The translations under genes and the position numbers were made by a program. DNA of 64,000 nucleotides from contig NZ_LBAW01000010.1 in assembly GCF_001648595.1 (NCBI RefSeq), positions 62,001 through 126,000 on the forward strand. The letters run 5' to 3'. Of this stretch, positions 47,236-54,614 are shown in pieces. Numbering within the stretch: the first letter of the stretch is position 1; every line of letters starts with the position of its first letter. Source of the DNA: Legionella bozemanae. GTDB lineage: Bacteria > Pseudomonadota > Gammaproteobacteria > Legionellales > Legionellaceae. The notes below the pieces were generated by a model. That model was given only the letters and a program-made list of their open reading frames with translations. It was not told the DNA's origin and searched no databases.

Positions 47236-47687
47236 TGAATATAGGTGAATCCGTACCCGATTTTGCATTCACAGCAACGAATGGACTCAATGCTCGTTTG
47301 AGCGATTATCGAGGGCAATATGTAGTTCTTTATTTTTATCCTAAAGATGCAACCCCAGGATGTACTACAGAAGGGCAAGACTTTCGAGAGGCATATCCTC
47401 AGTTCCAAGAATTAAATACCCAGATATTTGGCGTTTCCCGCGACAGTTTAAAATCGCATGAAAATTTTAAAGCCAAGCAAAGCTTTCCTTTCGAACTCAT
47501 TAGCGATCAGGACGAACAATTATGCCAAGTGTTTGATGTGATTAAAATGAAATCCATGTACGGCAAGCAAGTTCGCGGCATTGAACGCAGCACTTTTATC
47601 ATTGACCCTCAAGGAAAATTAAGCAAGGAGTGGCGCAAAGTGAGTGTTAAAGGACATGTAGACGAAGTACTCAGTGCATTAAAATAA
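47235..47687 (+). CDS. bcp: Peroxiredoxin, BCP/PrxQ type
   Basis: Thiol peroxidase for H2O2 and organic peroxides, cytoplasmic, 150 aa. YFYPKDATPGCTTEGQDF (about residues 34-51) contains the peroxidatic Cys (about 44) in the TPGCT motif. The second Cys five residues on, typical of E. coli BCP, is not present (Glu), so this looks like a 1-Cys or distal-resolving form; another Cys is at about residue 95. The ATG at 47235 is preferred to an in-frame start inside smpB because it makes the family N-terminus. Third gene of the trhO-smpB-bcp run. Confidence 0.95.
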   Translation: MNIGESVPDFAFTATNGLNARLSDYRGQYVVLYFYPKDATPGCTTEGQDFREAYPQFQELNTQIFGVSRDSLKSHENFKAKQSFPFELISDQDEQLCQVFDVIKMKSMYGKQVRGIERSTFIIDPQGKLSKEWRKVSVKGHVDEVLSALK

Positions 47688-47747
47688 AAATTTTATTCTT
47701 GACTGAATCTTCTCCCCTAAGCAGAATGAAAGAAGCAATCAAATAAT

Positions 47748-47959
47748 TGTAGCCTGGGTGAAGGCGCAGTCGTAACCCGAGACTGATGATAAAATCTCGG
47801 ATTATGGCTACGTCTTAATACCATTAAGTGTCTGCACCTACGTTCCGCGGCTTGTCCGCGGAATCCAGGAACCTTCGATTATCACTGGATCCCGCGGACA
47901 AGCCGCGGGACGTAGGGTTCACTTAATGGCAGTACGGCTGCGCCTTCGCCCAGGCTACA
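47748..47959. repeat. Nested repeat: family B element inside a family A element
   Basis: The outer arms TGTAGCCTGGGTGAAGGCGC (47748-) and GCGCCTTCGCCCAGGCTACA (-47959) are family A. Inside its right half, CCATTAAGTG (47821-47830) pairs with CACTTAATGG (47920-47929). Inside that, CTACGTTCCGCGGCTTGTCC (from 47838) pairs with GGACAAGCCGCGGGACGTAG (to 47915), the family B unit also seen at 52521 and 58674. Confidence 0.9.
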
Positions 47960-47983
47960 CGTTTTAATCACAAGGTGAATTTT

Positions 47984-49384
47984 ATGGATAATAGCAATAC
48001 CCGTCGAAAGCTGTTTGTACTGGATACCAACATCTTAATGCATGATCCTACAGCCATTTATCATTTTGAAGAGCATGATATCTATTTGCCGATGGTTGTT
48101 CTGGAGGAATTAGACAGCCACAAAACGGGTACATCAGAAGTAGCACGCAACGTACGTCAAACCAACCGCATGTTGGTGGAGCTCATGAGTAACGCGTCTC
48201 ACGAACAAATCGTATCCGGATTAACGATACCTAACTATCTCAGCTCAGATAAAAAAAAATGCAGCGGCAAACTGTTTTTTCAAACCGATGAATTCGACCA
48301 GGTGGTTCCTTCCACTCTTCCAGGACATAAAGTAGATAATACGATTCTTGCAACTGCTTTGGGTTTACAAAAAAAATACGCGGGCAAAAAACAAGTAATT
48401 ATTGTGTCAAAAGACATTAACTTACGTATCAAAGCAGGGATACTTGGAATTCTTGCAGAAGATTATTACAGCGACCAGGTATTGGATGATGTGAATCTGC
48501 TGCATAGGGGCCTGCACATTCTTGATAATAATTTCTGGGATACCCATGCTAAAGATATGGGATCATGGCAAGAAAGCGGTAAAACTTTTTATAAAGTGAC
48601 AGGACCCTTAATCAATCAATGGAATCCCAATGATTGCATCAGTACTGAGGACGATCAATTTCAGGCGATTGTGAAAAAACTTGAAAGTGATCATGCAGTA
48701 ATTCAGTTAATTCGCGATTACACAAAGCATTCCGTATGGGGAATTCATGCCAAAAACCGTGAACAAAACTTTTCTCTAAACTTGCTCATGGATCCAGATA
48801 TCGATTTTGTGAGCTTACAGGGTCCGGCCGGAACAGGTAAAACGCTGCTCACCATTGCTGCAGGCTTAACTCAGGTTCTGGATCAAAACCGTTACACTGA
48901 AATTCTCATGACACGCGTGACGATTCCTGTAGGTGAAGACATTGGCTTTTTGCCTGGAACGGAAGAAGAAAAGATGACGCCATGGATGGGGGCTTTAATG
49001 GATAACTTAGAAGTCCTGCACAGTTCGCAAGTAGGAGGCAGCTTCGGACGCGGGGCAACTCAGGATTTATTACAAAACAAAATTAAAATTCGCTCCTTAA
49101 ACTTCATGCGTGGGCGTACTTTTTTAAATCGCTACATTATCATTGATGAAGCGCAAAACCTAACTCCCAAACAAATAAAAACTTTAGTCACTCGGGCTGG
49201 ACCAGGATCCAAAATTATCTGCCTCGGCGATATCAAACAAATCGATACCCCTTACTTGAGTGAAACCACTTCGGGTTTAACTTTTGCAGTAGATCGTTTT
49301 AAACACTGGGAACATAGTGCGCATATGAGTTTAACTCGTGGAGAACGCTCAAGACTTGCCTTTTATGCCGCAGAACATTTATAG
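47984..49384 (+). CDS. PIN-PhoH fusion ATPase/ribonuclease
   Basis: 466 aa. The N-terminal PIN nuclease domain (FVLDTNILMHDP at about residues 11-22; LEELDSHKTG at about 43-52) is joined to a C-terminal PhoH-type ATPase with Walker A GPAGTGKTLL (about 282-291) and Walker B YIIIDEAQN (about 386-394). VTIPVGEDIGFLPGT (about 316-330) is the PhoH signature. PIN-PhoH proteins are thought to be RNA helicase-nucleases. The ATG at 47984 is preferred to the GTG at 47975 because AAGGTG lies eight bases before it. It follows the nested repeat, so it probably has its own promoter. Confidence 0.93.
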   Translation: MDNSNTRRKLFVLDTNILMHDPTAIYHFEEHDIYLPMVVLEELDSHKTGTSEVARNVRQTNRMLVELMSNASHEQIVSGLTIPNYLSSDKKKCSGKLFFQTDEFDQVVPSTLPGHKVDNTILATALGLQKKYAGKKQVIIVSKDINLRIKAGILGILAEDYYSDQVLDDVNLLHRGLHILDNNFWDTHAKDMGSWQESGKTFYKVTGPLINQWNPNDCISTEDDQFQAIVKKLESDHAVIQLIRDYTKHSVWGIHAKNREQNFSLNLLMDPDIDFVSLQGPAGTGKTLLTIAAGLTQVLDQNRYTEILMTRVTIPVGEDIGFLPGTEEEKMTPWMGALMDNLEVLHSSQVGGSFGRGATQDLLQNKIKIRSLNFMRGRTFLNRYIIIDEAQNLTPKQIKTLVTRAGPGSKIICLGDIKQIDTPYLSETTSGLTFAVDRFKHWEHSAHMSLTRGERSRLAFYAAEHL

Positions 49385-49405
49385 TATGCACTTTAAGGAT
49401 TTACC

Positions 49406-50416
49406 ATGACTGACTATGCCATCACTTTTGATGACGTTCTCCTTGTTCCTTCGTACAATCACCACGAATCAAGAAGAGTAGTAGAAACCACCAGTACCGA
49501 CAGGCTGGGTAAATTGACCCTCGAACTCCCTGTAATCAGCTCGAATATGGATACGATTACTGAAAGTGATATGGCTAATTTCATGAGCTCTAAAGGGGCG
49601 ATGGGCGCCTTGCACCGCTTTATGTCCATCGAAGAAAATATCGAAGAATTTAAAAAGTGTCTCAATAAAGTTTTTGTTTCAGTTGGCTGTACTGCAGCTG
49701 AATTGGAACGAGCAGAAGCCTTACGTGATGCAGGAGCTGACTATTTCTGTGTGGATGTTGCGCATGCTCATGCCAAATATGTAGGAAAAACTTTAAAAAG
49801 CTTACGCCATATACTTGCTGACCGCTGTATTATGGCAGGAAATGTTGCCACCTACGCTGGCGCTGATTATCTTGCTTCATGCGGTGCTGACATCATTAAA
49901 GCAGGTATTGGCGGTGGTTCTGTGTGCAGCACCCGCATTAAAACAGGTTTTGGCGTGCCCATGCTAACCTGTATTCAAGATTGTTCCCGTGCTGACCGCT
50001 CTATTGTAGCTGATGGTGGAATAAAAACCTCTGGCGATATAGTTAAAGCTTTGGCTTTTGGTGCCGATTTTGTCATGATTGGTGGAATGTTAGCAGGTAC
50101 ATCACCAACCCCTGGTGAAGTCATTCAAAAAAAAGATGGCAGCAAAGTGAAGCGTTATCGTGGAATGGCCTCCAAAGAAGCGCAAGAAAACTTCTTGGGA
50201 CAAATGCATGAATGGAAAACTGCTGAAGGCGTAGCAACTGAAGTTCCCTTCAAAGAAAGTCCTGATGTAATCATTGCCGATATAGTGGGTGGTTTAAGAT
50301 CCGGGCTTACTTATGCTGGCGCTGATACAATTAGCGAGCTGCAGCGTAAATTAAATTATGTAGTCGTCACCCAAGCTGGACGCATTGAAAGTTTACCGCA
50401 CAAATTATTGGGTTAG
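49406..50416 (+). CDS. guaC: GMP reductase (IMPDH/GMPR family, no CBS domains)
   Basis: Converts GMP to IMP with NADPH, purine salvage. 336 aa TIM barrel lacking the CBS pair of IMP dehydrogenase. [12 protein letters not shown] (about residues 8-19), [13 protein letters not shown] (about 47-59), [11 protein letters not shown] (about 173-183, with the catalytic Cys), [20 protein letters not shown] (about 203-222), and GMASKEAQ (about 252-259) are present. The length and the lack of CBS domains favour GuaC over GuaB, though the two can be confused in this group. It follows the PIN-PhoH gene by 21 bp and may be cotranscribed with it. Confidence 0.88.
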   Translation: MTDYAITFDDVLLVPSYNHHESRRVVETTSTDRLGKLTLELPVISSNMDTITESDMANFMSSKGAMGALHRFMSIEENIEEFKKCLNKVFVSVGCTAAELERAEALRDAGADYFCVDVAHAHAKYVGKTLKSLRHILADRCIMAGNVATYAGADYLASCGADIIKAGIGGGSVCSTRIKTGFGVPMLTCIQDCSRADRSIVADGGIKTSGDIVKALAFGADFVMIGGMLAGTSPTPGEVIQKKDGSKVKRYRGMASKEAQENFLGQMHEWKTAEGVATEVPFKESPDVIIADIVGGLRSGLTYAGADTISELQRKLNYVVVTQAGRIESLPHKLLG

Positions 50417-50429
50417 AATAAAGAATGAT

Positions 50430-50458
50430 AAACCTGGGTCAAAGCGAAACCCGGGTTT
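50430..50458 (+). terminator. Hairpin after guaC (family A-like)
   Basis: AAACCTGGGT and AACCCGGGTTT pair over a short loop just after the guaC stop. The words recall the family A repeat, of which it may be a remnant. The T-tract is weak. Confidence 0.45.
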
Positions 50459-50498
50459 ATCGAACACAAATCCCCGAGTTCCAACTTCGCTTGATTCG

Positions 50499-51248
50499 TT
50501 ACATATTAAATTGCACGTCACTAGTGAGATCTTTATCTTTTTCAGAAGTAGACGTAGGTGTGGTTGGTTTGTCTGTGAGCAAGTCGTCCCAGCCCTCCAT
50601 ATCGCCAAATGCTTCACGCGCTTCCGCCAATAAATCATCAGATTGAGTACTTTTCGGAGCATCCATTTTCAGATCGTCATCCTTTTTCATGCTATCTTGA
50701 ATCGATTTTGTAGCCTGGTTTATAGCATCTGTAAGCCCCTTACTGACCATATCAGGCAGAGAACTTATTGAATCTGTAAACTGTCCAACCGCCTTCCCCA
50801 TTGCGGTATTACTGATACTCTTACCGATGTCATCCAGTTTGTCACCCGCTTCTTTCTTGAGTTGTTGTCCGAGATCTTCTGCTTTAGCAGCTATTGCATC
50901 CTTCAACCCACCTACAGCTTTTCCCAGCTCTGTATTTGCAGCTTTATCCCAACCTGCTTTAGCCACATCTTTTAAGGCATCGTTGATGCTTCCATTAATA
51001 TCTGCAACCATCTTCTGCAGATCTTCATTCAGCGCAAGATAAGGGTTTTTTTCCTGGCTCTCTTCTTTCTTCTTTGGAGCAGTTTTTTTAGGCTCCTCTG
51101 GCTGAGCTTTTTTCTTATCTTCCTCTTCGTCCCCCTTCGTTGCTTTTGGCTTGGGCTCCTCAACAGTAGGAACAACAACTTGCGGCTGTTGTGGGGGGGG
51201 CGTAGGATTTGGTTTTGAACTCTCATCTACAGTTTTATCAGTACCCAT
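50499..51248 (-). CDS. Lys/Pro-rich, helical protein of unknown function; candidate Dot/Icm substrate
   Basis: 249 aa. The N-terminal third (about residues 10-75) is low-complexity Pro, Lys and Glu (KPNPTPPPQQPQVVV; PKKTAPKKKEE). The helical middle contains two similar segments: NTELGKAVGGLKDAI (about 106-120) and NTAMGKAVGQFTDSI (about 146-160). The last 30 residues are Asp/Ser/Thr-rich (TPTSTSEKDKDLTSDVQ). No signal peptide. The ATG at 51248 with GAGG nine bases before it is chosen over a TTG at 51266. The acidic, Ser/Thr-rich C-terminus resembles signals of type IV-secreted Legionella proteins, but this is suggestive only. Confidence 0.65.
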   Translation of the reverse strand: MGTDKTVDESSKPNPTPPPQQPQVVVPTVEEPKPKATKGDEEEDKKKAQPEEPKKTAPKKKEESQEKNPYLALNEDLQKMVADINGSINDALKDVAKAGWDKAANTELGKAVGGLKDAIAAKAEDLGQQLKKEAGDKLDDIGKSISNTAMGKAVGQFTDSISSLPDMVSKGLTDAINQATKSIQDSMKKDDDLKMDAPKSTQSDDLLAEAREAFGDMEGWDDLLTDKPTTPTSTSEKDKDLTSDVQFNM

Positions 51249-51419
51249 AAGTCTTAACCTCGACAATCTACCCCTATTACGTTAAAGATAGCACATTATA
51301 AGAAACATTGCCTTTAATAATAGATAGCGTAGATCCAATATTTTCAGATACACTAAATCTTAGCAAGATTCATTGCTTGATGATTTTTTTCAACCATAAT
51401 TTACAATAACTTTGCAAAA

Positions 51420-51534
51420 TAGACTTCTTGAAAAGTGCGGAGAGACACAAAGCGGAGAACTGGAAGTATGAGGATTTGTGCACCGCATCGACGAAGCATC
51501 TCGTCTTCTTTAGTAGAGTATAGAAAGAAGTCTA
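51420..51534. repeat. Widely spaced inverted repeat upstream of the esterase
   Basis: TAGACTTCTT (51420-51429) and AAGAAGTCTA (51525-51534) are perfectly complementary and enclose 95 bases with short internal repeats (GCGGAGA, AAGCGGAGA; TCGTCTTCTT). It overlaps the leader of the 51555 gene. Only one copy is in the window. Confidence 0.5.
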
Positions 51535-51554
51535 ATAAATGCAACCTATACGGA

Positions 51555-52403
51555 ATGATTATGAATCCTAACGATTTTCGCTTCATGCGCCGCGGCAAAC
51601 AATTGTTTGATTTAAAAAGAGAAGATGTTGCACTCCTTAAACCAATTAGGCAACGGGGAACAAAAACAGATCACGCATTACTGCTTTTACATGGATTTAC
51701 TTCTTCGCCAGCTGTTTATCGCTATCTAATTCCTCAATTAAATCAGTACGATGCTTTATTTTGTCCTGCATTACCAGGGCATGCAGACAGCATCACTGCT
51801 TTTGCACAAGCTAAGGCCAAAGATTGGCTTGAGTGTGCTACCCAAGAATGTGACGTGTTATTTAAAGAATATCAAAAAGTAGATGTACTCGGATTATCTC
51901 TTGGCGGTATATTGGCGTGTCAGTTGAGTGCGCATTTCACATTCAATCATATGTTTCTTTTAGCCCCTGCGTTAAAATTGCAGATGAATACTCATCAGAA
52001 TCTAAAACTTCTTATCGCACTGCAAAAGCTTGGATTTTGCGAACTACGAGGTAGGGCAGGTAATCTCACCACCAATGAATATGCTGAAATATCCTATAGA
52101 AAGATTCCAATTCCTGCGTTGATTGAACTGTTTACCCTGATTAATGAATATCAATGGGTAACACCAAACTGCCCGATTGATCTCTTTTTGGGGAGTCATG
52201 ACAGTGTTGTGGCCTCAAAAGAGGTAGAAAAAATGTTCTCTCATTTACCTAACACGACCATACATTGGCTAACACACTCAGCACATGTTTTACCATTAGA
52301 TAATGATCTGGATATGATTGTGCAGTGCATTAATCAACGTACGCCGGGTGAAAAACCGTCTCCTCTGTTAGGAGAAGAAGAGATGCTTGCGACTGGAATA
52401 TAG
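51555..52403 (+). CDS. Alpha/beta hydrolase, carboxylesterase-like
   Basis: About 282 aa serine hydrolase, cytoplasmic. LLLLHGFTSSPAVY (about residues 41-54) holds the oxyanion loop, GLSLGG (about 115-120) the nucleophile Ser, GSHDSV (about 213-218) the Asp, and HSAHVLPLDND (about 236-246) the His, giving a full triad. It resembles Est30-type monoglyceride esterases. An open frame reaches back to 51435, but that part is Arg-rich, unlike the family, and covers an inverted repeat, so the start at 51555 or 51561 is preferred. Substrate unknown. Confidence 0.83.
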   Translation: MIMNPNDFRFMRRGKQLFDLKREDVALLKPIRQRGTKTDHALLLLHGFTSSPAVYRYLIPQLNQYDALFCPALPGHADSITAFAQAKAKDWLECATQECDVLFKEYQKVDVLGLSLGGILACQLSAHFTFNHMFLLAPALKLQMNTHQNLKLLIALQKLGFCELRGRAGNLTTNEYAEISYRKIPIPALIELFTLINEYQWVTPNCPIDLFLGSHDSVVASKEVEKMFSHLPNTTIHWLTHSAHVLPLDNDLDMIVQCINQRTPGEKPSPLLGEEEMLATGI

Positions 52404-52520
52404 TGACCTGGCTGCTTGCAGCCAGGATCTAATAATTCGATAAGTTATTCAGCTCAAACTAAGGGTTATCCCCGGCTGAAGGTTGCGTTACAATTTGATG
52501 CCATTTTGAACTACCCTCTC

Positions 52521-52596
52521 CTACGGTCTGCGGCTTGGCCGCAGGGCCCACCCAGGTACAGATATCTGGATTCTGCGGACAAGCCGCAGAACGTAG
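52521..52596. repeat. Palindromic repeat family B, copy 2
   Basis: CTACGGTCTGCGGCTTGGCC (from 52521) pairs with CTGCGGACAAGCCGCAGAAC (to 52596, ending GTAG), with a CCCAGG/CTGGAT boundary in the loop. It lies between the esterase and the DUF2807-like lipoprotein gene, which converge. Confidence 0.88.
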
Positions 52597-52615
52597 ATGA
52601 TTTTAGATGTCATAC

Positions 52616-52642
52616 TCCTTAAAGTCAGTGTGACTTTAAGGA
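52616..52642. terminator. Perfect 12-bp stem with 3-base loop
   Basis: TCCTTAAAGTCA (52616-52627) and TGACTTTAAGGA (52631-52642) pair perfectly over GTG. It covers the stop codon region of the gene at 52636 (minus). No T-tract is seen on either strand, so termination is a guess. Confidence 0.5.
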
Positions 52643-53601
52643 AACTGCTTGTTGTAACGTGTGAAATCTTTCAGATCATATTGATTCCACTCACGCATAT
52701 CCAATACGGAACCATTATAAGCCATAAAATCTGCTCGTGTGGTTGGTAAATTAAAATAATAAATATCACTGGCATCAGTAGCCAAATTGCTCTGATGTTT
52801 CACCGCTGAAATCTCGGCAACAGCATGATCATGAGTCCTCACAAAACTGCGTTGCGCACGCAAATAACGTCCTTTAAAGCGTGCATTTCCCCAAAGCTCA
52901 ACATCAAGTCGATTTACTGCACCCGCTAATTGAATTGTTGTTTTCTGTTTCGCACGTACAGTTAAGGTATCCGTTTTAACCCAATAAAAACTGATCCAAG
53001 CATTTCCTTGCATGGTTAAATTAGATAGATTAGCAACACCTGAAAGTTGTACCTTTGGACTTTCCTGCAGATGAACCTGTAAGCTTGGGCTTGTTAATCC
53101 ACTAATTTGGGTAAGCCCTTTGCCTTTTATATCCAGAACACGCAAGCCAATAGATCCTCCTAATCTTACATTTCCAGTATTTACCAAATAAACATCCAAT
53201 ATACTGGTGTGCAGCCTGTCCCCTGTGATTAAAGGCGTACCATTAGCCGTCAAGCGGTTAAGAAACCGGCCTCTAACCTCAGCATAAACTGGGCCAAATT
53301 TTGGATAACCACCGCCTAGAACCAAATACAGAGTATTTTGTATTACTTCAACTTTTATCGCCGCCAAATCGCGCGCATCACCTGATAAAATTACTTGAGG
53401 ATTTTTATAACCTGTATGCAAACTGATATTGATTTGCCCTTGCGCATTAACCTGATTGAAAGCAGAGACTTGTCTGACTTGTTTTGTCTTAAGCGCTTGC
53501 GGAGGAGGTAGCGGTTGATTTCTGGGCGCATGATGCGCGCAAGAAGCTAATAAAAAGACAATTAGAATCAATAAATAACACTGCTTTAGCATAGACTTCA
53601 T
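52636..53601 (-). CDS. Lipoprotein with DUF2807 (GIN) beta-helix domain
   Basis: 321 aa. The signal ends in the lipobox LASC (about residues 18-21), so Cys21 would carry lipid. A Pro-rich linker precedes VRQVSAFNQVNAQGQINISL (about 41-60), the typical opening of the head-GIN domain. After it come short beta-repeats (GNVRLGGSIG, SPKVQLSGVANLSNL, KTTIQLAGAVNRLDVEL) of a right-handed parallel beta-helix. GIN-domain proteins are envelope proteins of unclear function. The local order matches L. pneumophila around srnA as I remember it. Confidence 0.82.
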   Translation of the reverse strand: MKSMLKQCYLLILIVFLLASCAHHAPRNQPLPPPQALKTKQVRQVSAFNQVNAQGQINISLHTGYKNPQVILSGDARDLAAIKVEVIQNTLYLVLGGGYPKFGPVYAEVRGRFLNRLTANGTPLITGDRLHTSILDVYLVNTGNVRLGGSIGLRVLDIKGKGLTQISGLTSPSLQVHLQESPKVQLSGVANLSNLTMQGNAWISFYWVKTDTLTVRAKQKTTIQLAGAVNRLDVELWGNARFKGRYLRAQRSFVRTHDHAVAEISAVKHQSNLATDASDIYYFNLPTTRADFMAYNGSVLDMREWNQYDLKDFTRYNKQFP

Positions 53602-53656
53602 TCCCGTATCAATAATTTCTCTACATTAGAGGAAGTTCTGACAATGTGCAAGGCTA

Positions 53657-54418
53657 CTAAAACCAACTTCCTTTATTAAAATTAGAAAGCATGACATTGG
53701 CAGGACAAGTATCATTCACTTGAGAATTAGGCGCACTATCAACTAGAGACTCTAAAGATTCATCGAAAGGAATCAATGCAGGCAATTGAATATAAATGTC
53801 AACTAATATGCCATTTCTACATCCTAAATAAACTTTCCCGGAATTATTTTTACCAAATGCTTGGCCTACCATCTTCCGCAACACAGTTAAAGGAACCTTT
53901 TGCCCCTGATGTTCCGTTAAATAATGCCCCAAAACAGAATTATCCACTGCTTCAGTCAAACGCATGGCCAGTGAAAAATATTCATCGGCAGATAAAATTT
54001 GACAACTGCCATGTTTATTCCATTCATGACGCTCCAAACAGCTTCCATAACGATAACTGGGCATTATCTTTTGCAAATGCTCAGATACCGAGGATGATAA
54101 ATTTAATGGAGGATAGGCACAGTGATTGGATTTCTGCTTTACGCCACAATATCCATAACTTTGTCCGCAGGCATATTGATTGGGCCATAAACCATGTAAG
54201 GTCAGATGTTTTGCTTGATAGGAATTTTTAGGTAAATGCATGCACTCGGGTTTACCTGCTTCATATCCATATGTTTGACAAAAACCCGGCTGCGAACTAA
54301 GCGCCAAGACATAAGAATCAGACATGCCTGCATGCGTATCACACGCATCACCCAGCGCAACAGAAGCAATAACGTTAACAGAAAAAACAAGCAACAACAG
54401 GATAGGGAGCTTTTTCAT
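53657..54418 (-). CDS. srnA: Secreted T2-family ribonuclease (SrnA-like)
   Basis: 253 aa, non-specific RNA-cleaving enzyme. In L. pneumophila SrnA is a type II-secreted T2 RNase. Signal peptide MKKLPILLLLVFSVNVIASV, then the two T2 active-site blocks: HLTLHGLWP (about residues 70-78) and HEWNKHGSC (about 130-138), which supply both catalytic His. Eight or more cysteines fit the disulfide pattern. The ATG at 54418 is chosen over 54502 because GGAG lies seven bases upstream and the signal peptide starts there; the longer frame would put 28 extra residues before it. Confidence 0.92.
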   Translation of the reverse strand: MKKLPILLLLVFSVNVIASVALGDACDTHAGMSDSYVLALSSQPGFCQTYGYEAGKPECMHLPKNSYQAKHLTLHGLWPNQYACGQSYGYCGVKQKSNHCAYPPLNLSSSVSEHLQKIMPSYRYGSCLERHEWNKHGSCQILSADEYFSLAMRLTEAVDNSVLGHYLTEHQGQKVPLTVLRKMVGQAFGKNNSGKVYLGCRNGILVDIYIQLPALIPFDESLESLVDSAPNSQVNDTCPANVMLSNFNKGSWF

Positions 54419-54581
54419 TAAGACACTCCGTGTCAGGCTTCTTTTGAACATTATACAGAAGAAGATGATGAATGCCAGTTTTTTATTTTTACATAACCCC
54501 ATTGAATTTTAATGAAAAAATTTTAAATAAGGTGTCTAGTTCAAATACTAAATCAACCCTAGTCTGGATGAGACGCAGCGA

Positions 54582-54614
54582 AATCGGGGTTACGGTTAAA
54601 TCGGAACCCCGATT
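54582..54614. terminator. Stem-loop at the end of the 54613 gene
   Basis: AATCGGGGTT (54582-54591) pairs with AACCCCGATT (54605-54614). It is just past the stop of the minus-strand gene. Its wording recalls family A elements (GGGTTACGG). No T-tract is seen. Confidence 0.5.

Noticed and set aside
51435-51554. N-terminal extension of the esterase
   Set aside because: The Arg-rich text is unlike the family and lies within an inverted repeat.
52416-52622. 68-codon frame after the esterase
   Set aside because: It is made largely of the family B repeat.
53776-54231. 151-codon plus-strand frame
   Set aside because: Antisense to the T2 ribonuclease, which has complete catalytic motifs.
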